64,000 bases of DNA. It comes from JANQOH01 sp965201155 (lineage in GTDB: Bacteria; Pseudomonadota; Alphaproteobacteria; UBA7887). Within the stretch, counting starts at the first letter, position 1. The number at the start of each line of letters is the position of its first letter. A program made the position numbers and the translations under genes. The notes under the pieces were generated by a model. It saw nothing but the letters and a program-made list of their open reading frames with translations. It did not search any database and was not told the DNA's origin. The stretch is from positions 2,862,782 through 2,926,781 of the forward strand of contig OZ241752.1 of NCBI GenBank assembly GCA_965201155.1. The letters are read 5' to 3'. Below are positions 9,067 through 18,420 of the stretch, in pieces.

Positions 9067-10230
9067 ATGCAACAGAAGAAGACGGTTCGCGCCGGCATTG
9101 TCGGCTCGGGTTTTGCCGCCAAATTGCATATCGACGCAATGGCGCGCGTGCACGGCGTCAATGTCGAACTGGTCGGCGTGTGGTCGCCAACTGCCGCCAA
9201 TGCCCGCCGCTTTGCCGCTGCGCACCAGGCGCCGACAAGCGAGAGTCTCGACGCCTTGATCGCGCTGGCCGATGTGGTGCATGTCTGCGTGCCGCCGGCG
9301 GCGCATGAATCCGTGGCTGTTGCAGCGCTCGCGGCCGGCAAGCATGCGATCGTCGAAAAGCCGTTCACCGGCGCGTTCGACCCTGCCGACCCGCAGGCCA
9401 TGCACGATGCCGCACTCGCCAGCGTGGTACGCATGCGCGCGGCGGAGGACACGGCTCCCGGGCGTCTCTTCTATGCTGAAAACTGGGTCTATGCGCCTGC
9501 CATCCAGAAAGAGCGCGAGATCATCGAGAAGACCGGCGCGCAAGTGCTGTGGATGCACGGAGAGGAGGCTCATTCCGGGTCCCATTCACCGGCCTACGGC
9601 ATTTGGAGCCAGGCCGGCGGCGGCTCATTGATCGGCAAGGCGTGCCATCCGCTCACTGCTGCCCTCTATCTGAAGCGCGTGGAGGGCCGCGCCCGCGGCG
9701 AAGCTCCCATCCGCCCCGCAACGGTAAGCGCCCGAACCCATGAAATCACCCGCCTTGCCGCCTATCGCGACGCCGGCCATCTGCGCACTGATTATCGCGA
9801 CGTAGAGGATTTCGGCATTCTGCACGTCACTTTCGCCGACGGCACGATCGCCGATATCTTCGCCTCGGAAATCGTCATGGGCGGCATTCATAACTGGCTC
9901 GAAATCTGCGCCAACAATCATCGCACTACGTGCAACATCAATCCCAATACCGCTATGCAGACCTATAATCCGGTCGAAAGCAATTTCGACGACATATACG
10001 TGGTCGAGAAAATCGGTACGAAGCAGGGATGGGCGCCTACCGCGCCGGATGAAGACCATTTCACCGGCTTCCCGCAGGAGGTCGAAGCCTTCTATCGCAC
10101 CATCGCCCTGGGCGATCCTGTGGAAAGCGATTCCGCATTGGCAGCGGATTGCATTGCCGTCATCTACGCCGGCTACCTGTCCGCCGCCCGCGCCGGCGCC
10201 GAGGTGGCGGTAGCGCGCACAGACGGCTAA
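9067..10230 (+). CDS. Gfo/Idh/MocA family oxidoreductase
   Basis: This NAD(P)-dependent dehydrogenase of 387 aa has an N-terminal Rossmann fold (RAGIVGSGFAAKLHIDAMAR), the family signature EKPFTGAFD near residue 97 and a C-terminal alpha/beta domain. Members oxidise sugars, inositols or related polyols. It heads a same-strand run with a DapA-like aldolase, an OYE-type flavoenzyme and an SDR, which suggests a catabolic pathway for a small hydroxy or keto compound. The substrate is not identifiable from sequence. The cassette with three 10-mers lies in its upstream region. Confidence 0.88.
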   Translation: MQQKKTVRAGIVGSGFAAKLHIDAMARVHGVNVELVGVWSPTAANARRFAAAHQAPTSESLDALIALADVVHVCVPPAAHESVAVAALAAGKHAIVEKPFTGAFDPADPQAMHDAALASVVRMRAAEDTAPGRLFYAENWVYAPAIQKEREIIEKTGAQVLWMHGEEAHSGSHSPAYGIWSQAGGGSLIGKACHPLTAALYLKRVEGRARGEAPIRPATVSARTHEITRLAAYRDAGHLRTDYRDVEDFGILHVTFADGTIADIFASEIVMGGIHNWLEICANNHRTTCNINPNTAMQTYNPVESNFDDIYVVEKIGTKQGWAPTAPDEDHFTGFPQEVEAFYRTIALGDPVESDSALAADCIAVIYAGYLSAARAGAEVAVARTDG

Positions 10231-10282
10231 TATCCTCACCGGAAACCAGTGCGAACTAGTGTGAGACAAGCGGAGAACAACC

Positions 10283-11248
10283 ATGCGGCGATTTCCCGGC
10301 TACCGCCCGAACGGAGTCATCCCCGCCACCCTGATGGCGTTTTACGATGATTTCTCGATCGACGAAGCGGGCACGCGCGCCCATTTGCGCGATGTCGCGT
10401 CCGTGCGCGGCCTGTCCGCTGTCACCGTCAACGGCCACGCGTCGGAAGTGCATGCGTGCCGCTTCGACGAGCAGCAGCGCGCCTTGGCATTTTCACTTGA
10501 TGAAATCGGCGATCACCTGCCGTTGATCTCCGGCGTCTATGCTGACGGCAGCCATGAAGCGGCGCGTATCGCCCGCATGGCGGACTCGGAAGGCGCGTCA
10601 GCGCTGCTGGTATTTCCCCCGCAAAGCATGTCCATGGGTGGGCGCCTCCGCCCGGAAATGGCGCTCGCCCATTTCCGCATGATCGCCGACGCCACCGACC
10701 TGCCGTTGATCCTGTTCCAGTATCCTGCCGCCACCGGTTTGGGTTACCCGCTGGAAACGCTGCTCCGCCTGGTTGACGAAATACCGGCCATTACTGCCAT
10801 GAAGGACTGGTCGAACGATCCCATGCTGCATGAACGCCACACGCGCGAACTGCAGGGCCTGCCTCGCCCGGTGACCCTGCTCACCACCCATTCCGCGTGG
10901 CTGATGTCATCGCTGGCCATGGGCGCGCAGGGGCTCCTGTCCGGCGCCGGAAGCGTTATCGCTGCGTTGCAGGTCGAATTGTTCGAGGCCGTACAGGGCC
11001 GCGACCTCGCCCGTGCACAGGCCGTGAATGAGCGCATCTATCCCCTTGCACAGGCGTTCTACACCCAGCCGTTCCTCGATATGCACAACCGCATGAAGGA
11101 ATGCCTGGTGCTGCTCGGCAAGCTCGACAAGGCCGTCGTCCGACCGCCATTGTTGAAACTCCCGGCCGCAGAGATCGAATCCCTGCGCACAGCGCTCGGC
11201 GCCGCGGGCCTGCTCGACGATACGCCGGCGGCGCTGGCGGCCGAATAG
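10283..11248 (+). CDS. Dihydrodipicolinate synthase family protein (DapA/NAL-like aldolase)
   Basis: The 321-aa product is a class I aldolase-type TIM barrel. Family features are the N-terminal GVIPATLMAFYDD, VRGLSAVTVNGHASE near residue 40, LILFQYPAATGLGYP near residue 140 and AITAMKDWSND with the Schiff-base Lys. Members split or join pyruvate-containing compounds. The expected GTTGE active-site segment is replaced by TVNGHASE, so it is unlikely to be the lysine-pathway DapA. It sits 52 bases after the Gfo/Idh gene and 9 bases before the flavoenzyme gene. Confidence 0.85.
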   Translation: MRRFPGYRPNGVIPATLMAFYDDFSIDEAGTRAHLRDVASVRGLSAVTVNGHASEVHACRFDEQQRALAFSLDEIGDHLPLISGVYADGSHEAARIARMADSEGASALLVFPPQSMSMGGRLRPEMALAHFRMIADATDLPLILFQYPAATGLGYPLETLLRLVDEIPAITAMKDWSNDPMLHERHTRELQGLPRPVTLLTTHSAWLMSSLAMGAQGLLSGAGSVIAALQVELFEAVQGRDLARAQAVNERIYPLAQAFYTQPFLDMHNRMKECLVLLGKLDKAVVRPPLLKLPAAEIESLRTALGAAGLLDDTPAALAAE

Positions 11249-11257
11249 AGTCAGGCC

Positions 11258-13000
11258 GTGGCCGGCCTTTTCGACCGGCTGTTTGAACCGGGCCGCATTG
11301 GCCCGGCAGTCCTGCCCAACCGGCTCGTCATGCCGTCCATGACCACGCGCACGGCGGACCAGGACGGCACTGTCACCGAAGACTCACTCGCCTATTACCG
11401 CGCCCGCGCGGAAGGCGGTGTCGGGTTGGTGACTGTAGAAATGGCCGCGCCGGAACCGGTGGGCCGGCACCGCGCCCGCGAACTCGGCATTAGCGCGGAT
11501 TCCCACATACCCGGCCTTTCCCGCCTCACCGCCGCCATTCATCAGGCCGGCGCCGGAGCCATGATCCAGCTCGGCCATGGCGGCGGCCACACCCGCGCCG
11601 ACATATGCGGTGAGACTCCCATCGCGCCTTCGGCCGTGCCGCACCCGGTATTTGAAGGCACGCTGGAAACCGTAATTCCGCAAGCAATGAGTGCTGCCCG
11701 CATTGCCGAAACCACAGCGGCGTTCGCGCGCGCAGCGGCGCGTGCCCGCGACGCCGGTTTCGACGCCGTTGAACTCCACGGGGCGCACGGCTATCTGATT
11801 TCGCAGTTTCTCTGCCCGGCGGAAAACCAGCGCCGCGACCATTATGGCGGCAGCCTCGAGAACCGCGCGCGCTTCGGGCTGGAAATCCTCCGCGCCGTCA
11901 AGGACGCCATTCCCGAACTTGCCGTGGTCTTTCGCCTCACGGTTGACGATTTCTTTGCCGGCGGTCTCAAGCGGGAGGAAGGACTGGCCGTCGCGCAATG
12001 GCTCGCGGAAGCCGGCGCCGACGCAATCCATGTCACCGCCGGCCATTACCGCTCGCGGCACCCGGCAATCATGATCCCGCCCATGATGTTCCCCGAGGCG
12101 ACGTTTCTCGACATTGCCGCTGCGGTGCGGGCGCGGGTTTCCGTGCCGGTGGTCGCCGTGGGGCGCCTCGGCGGTCCGCACGCCGCCGCTGCTGCGCTCG
12201 AACAGGGAAAATGCGACTTCATCGCCTTGGGGCGAAGCCTGCTTGCCGATCCTGACTGGCCGCGCAAGGTGCGCGCCGGCGCGCCGGTGCGCCGCTGTCT
12301 CGCCTGCAATAGCTGCGTCAACGACATGCGCGGCGGTGCTGCGCTGCGCTGCATTGTTAATCCGACGGCGGGCCGCGAGCGCATCTATGGCGATCCATTG
12401 CGGCAGCCCGCGCCGCTCCGCGAACGCATCGCTGTCATCGGCGCTGGCCCGGCGGGTCTTGCCTATGCGGGCCTCGCCGCCCGCCATAATCAGGTCACCG
12501 TGTTCGAGCGCGAAAAGAATGCCGGCGGTGCCTTGCGCCTCGCGGCCCGTGCGCCGTTGTTTCAGGAAGTGGAAACCGCGCGCGCGGCCTTCGACGTGCA
12601 TATCGACTCGCTGGTGGCCGAGTGCCGCAGCGTCGGGGCCGCCCTCCGCTTCGGAATCGACGCCGAAAAAACCCCGGGCATCCTCGCCGAGTTCGACCGT
12701 CTGGTGTTCGCTACCGGCGCCCGTTACCGCCATGGCGCAGGACCGCTGCTGCGGGGTCTGTTGCGCGCTGGCATCGCCCGCTGGCCCGGAATCCGCGCCC
12801 TGTTTCGCCGCCCGCGGCTGCGTGACTGGTTCTACTACCGGGCCCGCAAGGCCAGCGGCGCGCATATGGCGCGGCTCGCCCGTCCGCATCAGCAGGTTAC
12901 CATCATCGGCGATGCTGCCGAACCGGGAAAAACTGCTGCGGCCGTGCGCAGCGCTTTCGACGCCGCCTACGGTCTCACCGCAAGCGGCGCCGAAGCATGA
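11258..13000 (+). CDS. NADH:flavin oxidoreductase, OYE/2,4-dienoyl-CoA reductase type
   Basis: The start is GTG 11258. Residues 1-350 form the FMN-binding OYE barrel (GAHGYLISQFLCPAENQRRD, then TAGHYRSRH and FIALGRSLLADPDW). A [4Fe-4S] motif follows (CLACNSCVN and a later Cys in LRCIVNP). An FAD-binding Rossmann segment then begins at IAVIGAGPAGLAYA. At 580 aa it is shorter than the roughly 670 aa of FadH-type enzymes, and I see no second GxGxxG for NAD(P) in the C-terminal part. It probably reduces an activated alkene in the pathway of its neighbours. Confidence 0.85.
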   Translation: MAGLFDRLFEPGRIGPAVLPNRLVMPSMTTRTADQDGTVTEDSLAYYRARAEGGVGLVTVEMAAPEPVGRHRARELGISADSHIPGLSRLTAAIHQAGAGAMIQLGHGGGHTRADICGETPIAPSAVPHPVFEGTLETVIPQAMSAARIAETTAAFARAAARARDAGFDAVELHGAHGYLISQFLCPAENQRRDHYGGSLENRARFGLEILRAVKDAIPELAVVFRLTVDDFFAGGLKREEGLAVAQWLAEAGADAIHVTAGHYRSRHPAIMIPPMMFPEATFLDIAAAVRARVSVPVVAVGRLGGPHAAAAALEQGKCDFIALGRSLLADPDWPRKVRAGAPVRRCLACNSCVNDMRGGAALRCIVNPTAGRERIYGDPLRQPAPLRERIAVIGAGPAGLAYAGLAARHNQVTVFEREKNAGGALRLAARAPLFQEVETARAAFDVHIDSLVAECRSVGAALRFGIDAEKTPGILAEFDRLVFATGARYRHGAGPLLRGLLRAGIARWPGIRALFRRPRLRDWFYYRARKASGAHMARLARPHQQVTIIGDAAEPGKTAAAVRSAFDAAYGLTASGAEA

Positions 13001-13027
13001 GCGGCGCATGATGACAATCAGGGGAAT

Positions 13028-13813
13028 ATGAGCATGGCAGGCAGCGAATTTTCGGTTCTCGCGCAATTTCGTGTCGACGGTCAGCGGGCGGTGGTCACCG
13101 GCGGCGGCAAGGGACTTGGCAAGGTGGCGTGCCAGGCGCTCGCCGAAGCCGGTGCGCGCGTTGCCGTGCTCGACCTCGACGGCGCCACGGCGGAAGAAAC
13201 CGCGGGCGAAATCGGCAATGGCGCGTGCGCCTGGATATGCGATGTCGGTGACGAAGAAGAAGTGGAGCGCACCTTCAGAGAAATCGAGGCCGAGTTCGGC
13301 GGCGTTGATATTCTGGTCAACAACGCCGGTACGGCGCGCCGCAGCCCCACCGAAACCATGCCCACCGAAACATGGGATTTGCTGCTCCGCGTCAACCAGA
13401 CATCGGTGTTCCTGTGCACACGGGCGGCGGCCCGTTCCATGCTTGCCAATGGCGGCGGCGCCGTCGTCAATATCGCATCCATCATGGGCGCGACCGGCGG
13501 CGGCTATCATCCCAACCTGCCTTATCACGCAAGCAAGGGCGCAGTGGTCAACATGACCCGATCGCTGGCGGCCGAATGGGGTCGGCGCGGCGTGCGCGTC
13601 AACGCCATCGCACCCACCTACACCGAAACCGACCTCACTCTGCCGCTGCGCGAGAACCCGCAAATCCAGGCCTATCTAGAGGAACGCACCCCCATGGGCC
13701 GCTTCGCGCAGCCCGAGGAAATGGCTGGCGCCATTCTCTATCTCGCTTCGCCGGCTTCCTCCGCCGTCACCGGCATCCTGCTGCCCGTCGATTGCGGCTG
13801 GCTGGCGATCTGA
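13028..13813 (+). CDS. Short-chain dehydrogenase/reductase
   Basis: This classical SDR of 261 aa has TGGGKGLGK for dinucleotide binding, Asp after the second strand (VLDLDG, favouring NAD over NADP), NNAGTARR, the catalytic Ser in NIASIMG and the YHASK active-site pair. The PG-domain protein starts inside its stop codon (TGATG), so the genes are co-translated. It is probably the last metabolic enzyme of the 9-13.8 kb run. Confidence 0.9.
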   Translation: MSMAGSEFSVLAQFRVDGQRAVVTGGGKGLGKVACQALAEAGARVAVLDLDGATAEETAGEIGNGACAWICDVGDEEEVERTFREIEAEFGGVDILVNNAGTARRSPTETMPTETWDLLLRVNQTSVFLCTRAAARSMLANGGGAVVNIASIMGATGGGYHPNLPYHASKGAVVNMTRSLAAEWGRRGVRVNAIAPTYTETDLTLPLRENPQIQAYLEERTPMGRFAQPEEMAGAILYLASPASSAVTGILLPVDCGWLAI

Positions 13814-14364
13814 TGCCTGCCGCCGGCATCAGGACGCCAGCAATCCCGCGCCTTGCTCTGGCGTTGCTCCTTTCACTCGCACTATTGCCGGATGCCGCGG
13901 CACAGACTACACGCGACCCTTATGTCGCCGGCCCCTATACCGAGGAAACGACGGTCGACGAAATGGCGTCGGAGATAGGCCGCGCCTATGTTCGCGCCAT
14001 TCAGCGGGAATTGGCGTCACAGGGTTACGCGCCCGGCGCGCCGGACGGGGTGGAAGGCCCCCTTACGCGGAGGGCCATCCGCGCATATCAACGCGACGCC
14101 GGGCTGCCCCGGAGCGGCCGCGCCAGCCGCGAACTGCTCGATCACCTCAAATTCTCCGCCGCCCGCCACGCCGCCAGAGCCAAATTCAGGGCTTTGATCA
14201 TGGATATCCAGCGGGAGCTCGCCGCTCGCGGCTACTACACGGGCCGCATCGACGGAATATCGGGACCATTGACCGAAAACGCCATCCGACGATTTCAGAC
14301 CCAGGCCGGAATGCCTGTGACCGGCAGGCCAGACCGCGCGCTGGCCCGCGCCCTCACCAGATAA
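13813..14364 (+). CDS. Exported protein with two peptidoglycan-binding (PG_binding_1) repeats
   Basis: ATG 13813 overlaps the SDR stop by one base and gives 183 aa; longer readings upstream lie inside the SDR gene and are rejected. An N-terminal signal peptide ends near LPDAAAQ. Two similar repeats follow: IQRELASQGYAPGAPDGVEG with TRRAIRAYQRDAGLP, and IQRELAARGYYTGRIDGISG with TENAIRRFQTQAGMP. These match the PG_binding_1 fold, so the protein should bind cell-wall peptidoglycan in the periplasm. No catalytic domain is attached. Confidence 0.85.
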   Translation: MPAAGIRTPAIPRLALALLLSLALLPDAAAQTTRDPYVAGPYTEETTVDEMASEIGRAYVRAIQRELASQGYAPGAPDGVEGPLTRRAIRAYQRDAGLPRSGRASRELLDHLKFSAARHAARAKFRALIMDIQRELAARGYYTGRIDGISGPLTENAIRRFQTQAGMPVTGRPDRALARALTR

Positions 14365-14367
14365 ACG

Positions 14368-15282
14368 TCACCAGGGTTCCGGCTGCGCCCAGGAGCGCGC
14401 TTCATACCCTGGCGCAAACGCCGTGTTGGTCTGATCCGGGTTGCGATTGACCAGCGGTCGCGCGAACAGCGGATGCGTCATGGAACGCACTTCATGCTCG
14501 ATACGGTGCAACTGTTTGCCATCCGCCGGGTCCACAATGTCCAGAAACCGGTATTGATACCGGTCACTTTCTTCCGAAATCAGCCCCCGTTCGGCAAGCC
14601 AGCCATGCGGCCCTGAAAAATTCGCCACATAGACCTGAATATGGTGGCCGTCATATTCAGGCAGCGCTTCATCCGTCTCGACAAAGATCAGTTCCTGACC
14701 ATAGCCTGCACTTACCCGGGCCGCCGCGGCGCCATCCCACACATCGCGGCGTGCCGGTGCACAAAGGACGTCGCGATAGAACCGGACTATGCCGTCGACG
14801 CTGTCCGGCCCAACGTCGAACCCGATGTAGGCGACAGCGAGCGCCGAACGCCCGTTCTCCGGCGCCTGTGCATGGCAGCGGACGCGGTTGCCCCACGGGC
14901 AGCGCGCCTCGATAAAGCCGTCCTGTTCCTCAAAGGCAAACGCCGTGCCGGCGAGCGGCTCGCGCACCTTGTCAAGCCGCCGGGGCAGGGCTTCCAGGTC
15001 CGGCAATACCAGCCCCACGCACCCGCGTAGCACCTGCGCCTTTCCCGTCGGCAAATGAAACTGGCTGCGCCCGGCATTGATCCACATATTGGTCACACCG
15101 GTCATGAGATAGGGGTCGCGCGTCAACCCCAGCCCGGTAACGTAAAACAGCGTCGCCAAGCGCTGGTCCGGCACTCGCACATTGATGTGCTCCAGGCCGA
15201 CGATATTGCCGATATCCTCGCCGCCGCGGTCATAGCGGCAGCCTGTCGTTTCCGTCCTTCGGGGGGCGGTTTGCATGTCCAT
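14368..15282 (-). CDS. VOC superfamily (glyoxalase/dioxygenase-like) protein
   Basis: The 304-aa protein starts a VOC repeat at VGLEHINVRVPDQRLATLFY, with the typical HxN metal-site strand. A second module shows DGHHIQVYVANFSG near residue 220. Paired VOC modules occur in extradiol dioxygenases and glyoxalases, but the metal ligands do not define one reaction here. It lies just downstream of an ACAD-fold gene on the same strand, 39 bases away, so they probably act on one pathway. Confidence 0.75.
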   Translation of the reverse strand: MDMQTAPRRTETTGCRYDRGGEDIGNIVGLEHINVRVPDQRLATLFYVTGLGLTRDPYLMTGVTNMWINAGRSQFHLPTGKAQVLRGCVGLVLPDLEALPRRLDKVREPLAGTAFAFEEQDGFIEARCPWGNRVRCHAQAPENGRSALAVAYIGFDVGPDSVDGIVRFYRDVLCAPARRDVWDGAAAARVSAGYGQELIFVETDEALPEYDGHHIQVYVANFSGPHGWLAERGLISEESDRYQYRFLDIVDPADGKQLHRIEHEVRSMTHPLFARPLVNRNPDQTNTAFAPGYEARSWAQPEPW

Positions 15283-15321
15283 CCCGGATATTCCTTCGTT
15301 CCTGCCGCGCCATCCGAATTA

Positions 15322-16485
15322 TCAGAGGAAGTCCGCCGGGGGGTCGCCGAGCAGAACCTGCCCAATCCGTTCGTAATGCGATTCGCGCGACTGGATTTGC
15401 TGCGACAGGGTATGAATGTCGCGGAAACGGCGCTCGAACGGCCTGCCGGGAAAGATAGCATCCACGCCCGCCTGCTTGTAGGCATGGTCGGCGGCAGCTA
15501 TCGATTCATGGATTGCATGGGTGGCGGCGAGCCGCACCCGGGCCCGGTCCGGTATGTCGATCGGCGCGCCGCCCGCGCCGTCATAAATCTCGTTCAGCGT
15601 GGTGTGCAAATAGGCGCGCGCGGCGCCGAGCCGTGCTTCCATGCGTGCGATGCCTGCCTGAAAGGTTGGCCGGTCTGCCAGCCGCTGAAGACCGCGCGGC
15701 GCTTTGCGTGCGCCAAGCGCAGTCAGCGCATCGAACATGGCGCGGGCAACCCCCAGTGCCACCGCCGCCACGCCGGCGCTGTACAGACTCTGCATGGTGA
15801 ACGCATAAAGCGGGCCGTGCTCGCGGCACAGCGTGGGGTCGCCGCGGCGCCCGCTATGCGCCTCGGGCACGAACACATCTTCGACGCGGTAGGATTCCGA
15901 ACCCGTGCCGCGCATGCCGACAACATTCCAATCATCGAGCAGCACTGCCTTGTCGGCCGGAAACAACACCGTGAGCACGATGGGCGAGCCAGCAGAATCG
16001 CACCGCCGCCTGCCATCCGCCTCTTGCACGAAACCATGGGCGCCCATCCATGTCGCATGTCGACAGCCACTCGCGAAATCCCAGCTTCCGCTGACCCGAT
16101 AGCCGCCGGGTACAGTGGTGATGACATGCTGGTTTGGCGGTCCCCATGCGACCAGGGCTTTCGGGCCGCCAAACACCAACCGCGCTGTCTCGGGCGGCAG
16201 ATAGGGCGCGATCAGCGCTGCTGCATTGGCCACGAACAGGTTCCAGCCCACTGAAGCATCATGCTTTGATATTTCCTCGATCGCCGCCATCGCGGGAACG
16301 GGTGCGACCTCATCGCCGCCCGCGCTGCGCGGCACGAACATCCGCAGCAGGCTCGACTCGTACAGCTTCTCCATCACCTCCGGAGTGATGCGGCGCTGCT
16401 GTTCAATGGCCCCGGCAGCATCGGCAATGGCCGGCGCCACCGCCTGCGCCTGCGCAAGGGGGGTAAGTTGAACCTGCTGATCCAT
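15322..16485 (-). CDS. Acyl-CoA dehydrogenase-fold flavoprotein (monooxygenase or dehydrogenase)
   Basis: This 387-aa protein has the ACAD layout: a helical N-terminus (EEISKHDASVGWNLFVANAA), a middle beta domain (GGYRVSGSWDFASGCRHATWMGAHG) and a C-terminal helical bundle. The sequence resembles flavin-dependent two-component monooxygenases of this fold (HsaA/DszC type) more than beta-oxidation enzymes, because the usual catalytic Glu context is absent. That assignment is an inference. The pairing with a VOC protein would fit hydroxylation of an aromatic or ring substrate followed by cleavage. Confidence 0.72.
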   Translation of the reverse strand: MDQQVQLTPLAQAQAVAPAIADAAGAIEQQRRITPEVMEKLYESSLLRMFVPRSAGGDEVAPVPAMAAIEEISKHDASVGWNLFVANAAALIAPYLPPETARLVFGGPKALVAWGPPNQHVITTVPGGYRVSGSWDFASGCRHATWMGAHGFVQEADGRRRCDSAGSPIVLTVLFPADKAVLLDDWNVVGMRGTGSESYRVEDVFVPEAHSGRRGDPTLCREHGPLYAFTMQSLYSAGVAAVALGVARAMFDALTALGARKAPRGLQRLADRPTFQAGIARMEARLGAARAYLHTTLNEIYDGAGGAPIDIPDRARVRLAATHAIHESIAAADHAYKQAGVDAIFPGRPFERRFRDIHTLSQQIQSRESHYERIGQVLLGDPPADFL

Positions 16486-16603
16486 GAACGCTCCCCGTCC
16501 GGTTCACTACCATTAGCGGCTTGTCCGGGGTGCGCTGTCAAGACTTGTCCGGTGCCGCTATTGTCTGAATGATGACCGTCCGTCGGGGCGCGGGGAGCGA
16601 ATC

Positions 16604-17437
16604 ATGAAAAGCAATCGGGAAACACTGTTGCAGATGTTGGAACAGCGTGCGCTGCGCCTGCGCCGCGACATTTGGCGCGCGCTGCACGCCGCCGGGTCCG
16701 GCCATGTCGGCGGTTCTGTGTCCGTCGCCGACCTGCTGGCCGCGCTGTATTTCCATCATTTGCGGCTGCGGCCCGAAACTCCGGACTGGCCGGGGCGTGA
16801 CCGCTTTGTACTGTCCAAGGGCCATGCCGATGCGGCGCTCGCGGCGGTGCTGGCGCAGGCGGGCTTCATCCCGGACCAATGGCTGGACAGATTCTACGGT
16901 TTCGAATCCCCGCTCGGCATGCATCCCGACATCAAGGTTGCCGGCGTGGAGATGAGCACGGGCGGCCTTGGGCACGGCCTCTCCATCGGCCTCGGCATGG
17001 CGCTCGGCGCCACACTCTTCGAGCAGGGTTTTCGTACCATCGTCATGCTCGGAGACGGCGAGTTGCAGGAAGGTTCCAACTGGGAGGCGGCCATGACGGC
17101 GGCACAACTCCGCGCGGCAAACCTCACTGCCATCGTCGATTACAACAAGGTCCAGCAAAGCGGCCATGTCGCCGACATGATCACGCTGGAACCCATGATC
17201 GACAAATGGCGCGCCTTCGGCTGGAGCACGCGGGAAATCGACGGTCACGACATGGGCGCCATCGTCGATGCGCTGGATGCCCTGCCATTCGCCACTGACA
17301 AGCCCTCTTTGCTGGTTGCGCATACCATCAAGGGCAAGGGTGTGAGTTTCGCTGAAGACACTTGGCGCTGGCACAATAACGCGGTGACCGACGATATCCT
17401 TGAACAGGCCATGGCGGAATTGGGAGAACCTGCATGA
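16604..17437 (+). CDS. Transketolase, N-terminal (thiamine diphosphate) subunit
   Basis: The 277-aa protein corresponds to the first half of transketolase. It carries GSGHVGGSVSVADLLAALY, FVLSKGHADAALAAVLAQ and the ThDP/Mg motif LGDGELQEGSNWEAAMTAA. Split transketolases are encoded as adjacent genes in many bacteria and transfer two-carbon ketol units between sugars. The next gene encodes the second half and overlaps by four bases (ATGA), so the subunits are made in step. Confidence 0.92.
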   Translation: MKSNRETLLQMLEQRALRLRRDIWRALHAAGSGHVGGSVSVADLLAALYFHHLRLRPETPDWPGRDRFVLSKGHADAALAAVLAQAGFIPDQWLDRFYGFESPLGMHPDIKVAGVEMSTGGLGHGLSIGLGMALGATLFEQGFRTIVMLGDGELQEGSNWEAAMTAAQLRAANLTAIVDYNKVQQSGHVADMITLEPMIDKWRAFGWSTREIDGHDMGAIVDALDALPFATDKPSLLVAHTIKGKGVSFAEDTWRWHNNAVTDDILEQAMAELGEPA

Positions 17438-18402
17438 CCGGCGCCGAAACTGCGCCCGAATGGGCGGTGCAGGCAGCGGGGCAGTCGCGTCTCGGGTTCG
17501 GCCTGGCGTTGACGGAACTCGCGGCACGCGATGAGCGCGTGGTTGCGGTTTCCGCCGATACGCTCGATTTGATCGGCCTCCGCGCCTTCGCCGAACGCTA
17601 TCCCAAGCGTCTGATCGAGGTAGGCATTGCCGAGCAAAATGCCATGGGCGTGGCCAGCGGGCTGGCGACAACCGGCTTGCGCCCGTTCCTGTGCGGTTAC
17701 GCGCCGTTCATTACCGCGCGGTCGATGGAGCAGATCCGCAATGATGTCGCCTATGCGCGTCAGCGCGTGGTTATCGGGGCAGCGGCAAGCGGCGTATCGC
17801 TCGGGGTGGCCGGCGGCACTCATCACGCGCTGGAAGACCTGGCCCTCATGCGCTCGCTGCCGCACATGACCGTGCTGGTTCCCGCCGACGCCCATCAGGC
17901 ATGGCACGCTGTGATGGCGTGCGACGATGTGGACGGTCCCGTCTATGTCCGTCTTGGCGGGCGCATCCCCGAACCGCCGGTGACGCCGGCGGCCCGATCA
18001 TTTCCTCTCGGCCGGGCTGAGACGCTGCGCGACGGCGGCGATGTCGCAGTCATTGCCTGCGGCGCGCTTGTAGCCCCGGCCCTGCACGCCGCCGACACGC
18101 TGCACGAAGAGGGCGTGAGCGCGCGCGTGCTGAACATGGCCACCATCAAGCCGCTGGATGAAACCGCAGTGCTGGCGGCAGCTGCGGAAACCCGCGGCAT
18201 AGTCACCGCCGAGGAACACCATCTGGCCGGCGGCCTGGGCGGCGCGGTGGCGGAACTTTGCGCGCTCCACCAGCCTGCACCCATGCGATTTGTGGGAATG
18301 CCGGACGAATTTGCTGTTGTCGGCCCGACCGACGAGGTTCGGGAACGCCACGGCATGAGCGCGGACGCCATCGCCGCCGCCTGCCATTCGCTCCTGGGGT
18401 GA
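17434..18402 (+). CDS. Transketolase, C-terminal subunit
   Basis: This 322-aa partner holds the pyrimidine-binding domain (LIEVGIAEQNAMGVASGLATTG, containing the conserved Glu that activates ThDP) and the transketolase C-terminal domain (ARVLNMATIKPLDETAV, EEHHLAGGLGGAVAEL). It should form a heterotetramer with the preceding subunit. Its product could equally be a DXS-like or dedicated pathway enzyme, but true dxs lies at 25.5 kb. Confidence 0.92.
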   Translation: MTGAETAPEWAVQAAGQSRLGFGLALTELAARDERVVAVSADTLDLIGLRAFAERYPKRLIEVGIAEQNAMGVASGLATTGLRPFLCGYAPFITARSMEQIRNDVAYARQRVVIGAAASGVSLGVAGGTHHALEDLALMRSLPHMTVLVPADAHQAWHAVMACDDVDGPVYVRLGGRIPEPPVTPAARSFPLGRAETLRDGGDVAVIACGALVAPALHAADTLHEEGVSARVLNMATIKPLDETAVLAAAAETRGIVTAEEHHLAGGLGGAVAELCALHQPAPMRFVGMPDEFAVVGPTDEVRERHGMSADAIAAACHSLLG

Positions 18403-18420
18403 GGGGAGGGAAGAACACCC

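Noticed and set aside
11384..13663. A 759-codon open frame on the minus strand
   Set aside because: It lies antisense across the OYE and SDR genes, both with strong motifs; long shadows are expected in high-GC DNA.
9067..18402. A defined sugar-catabolic gene cluster
   Set aside because: The enzymes are generic families and strands change at 14.4 kb; no substrate-specific gene or transporter supports naming a pathway.
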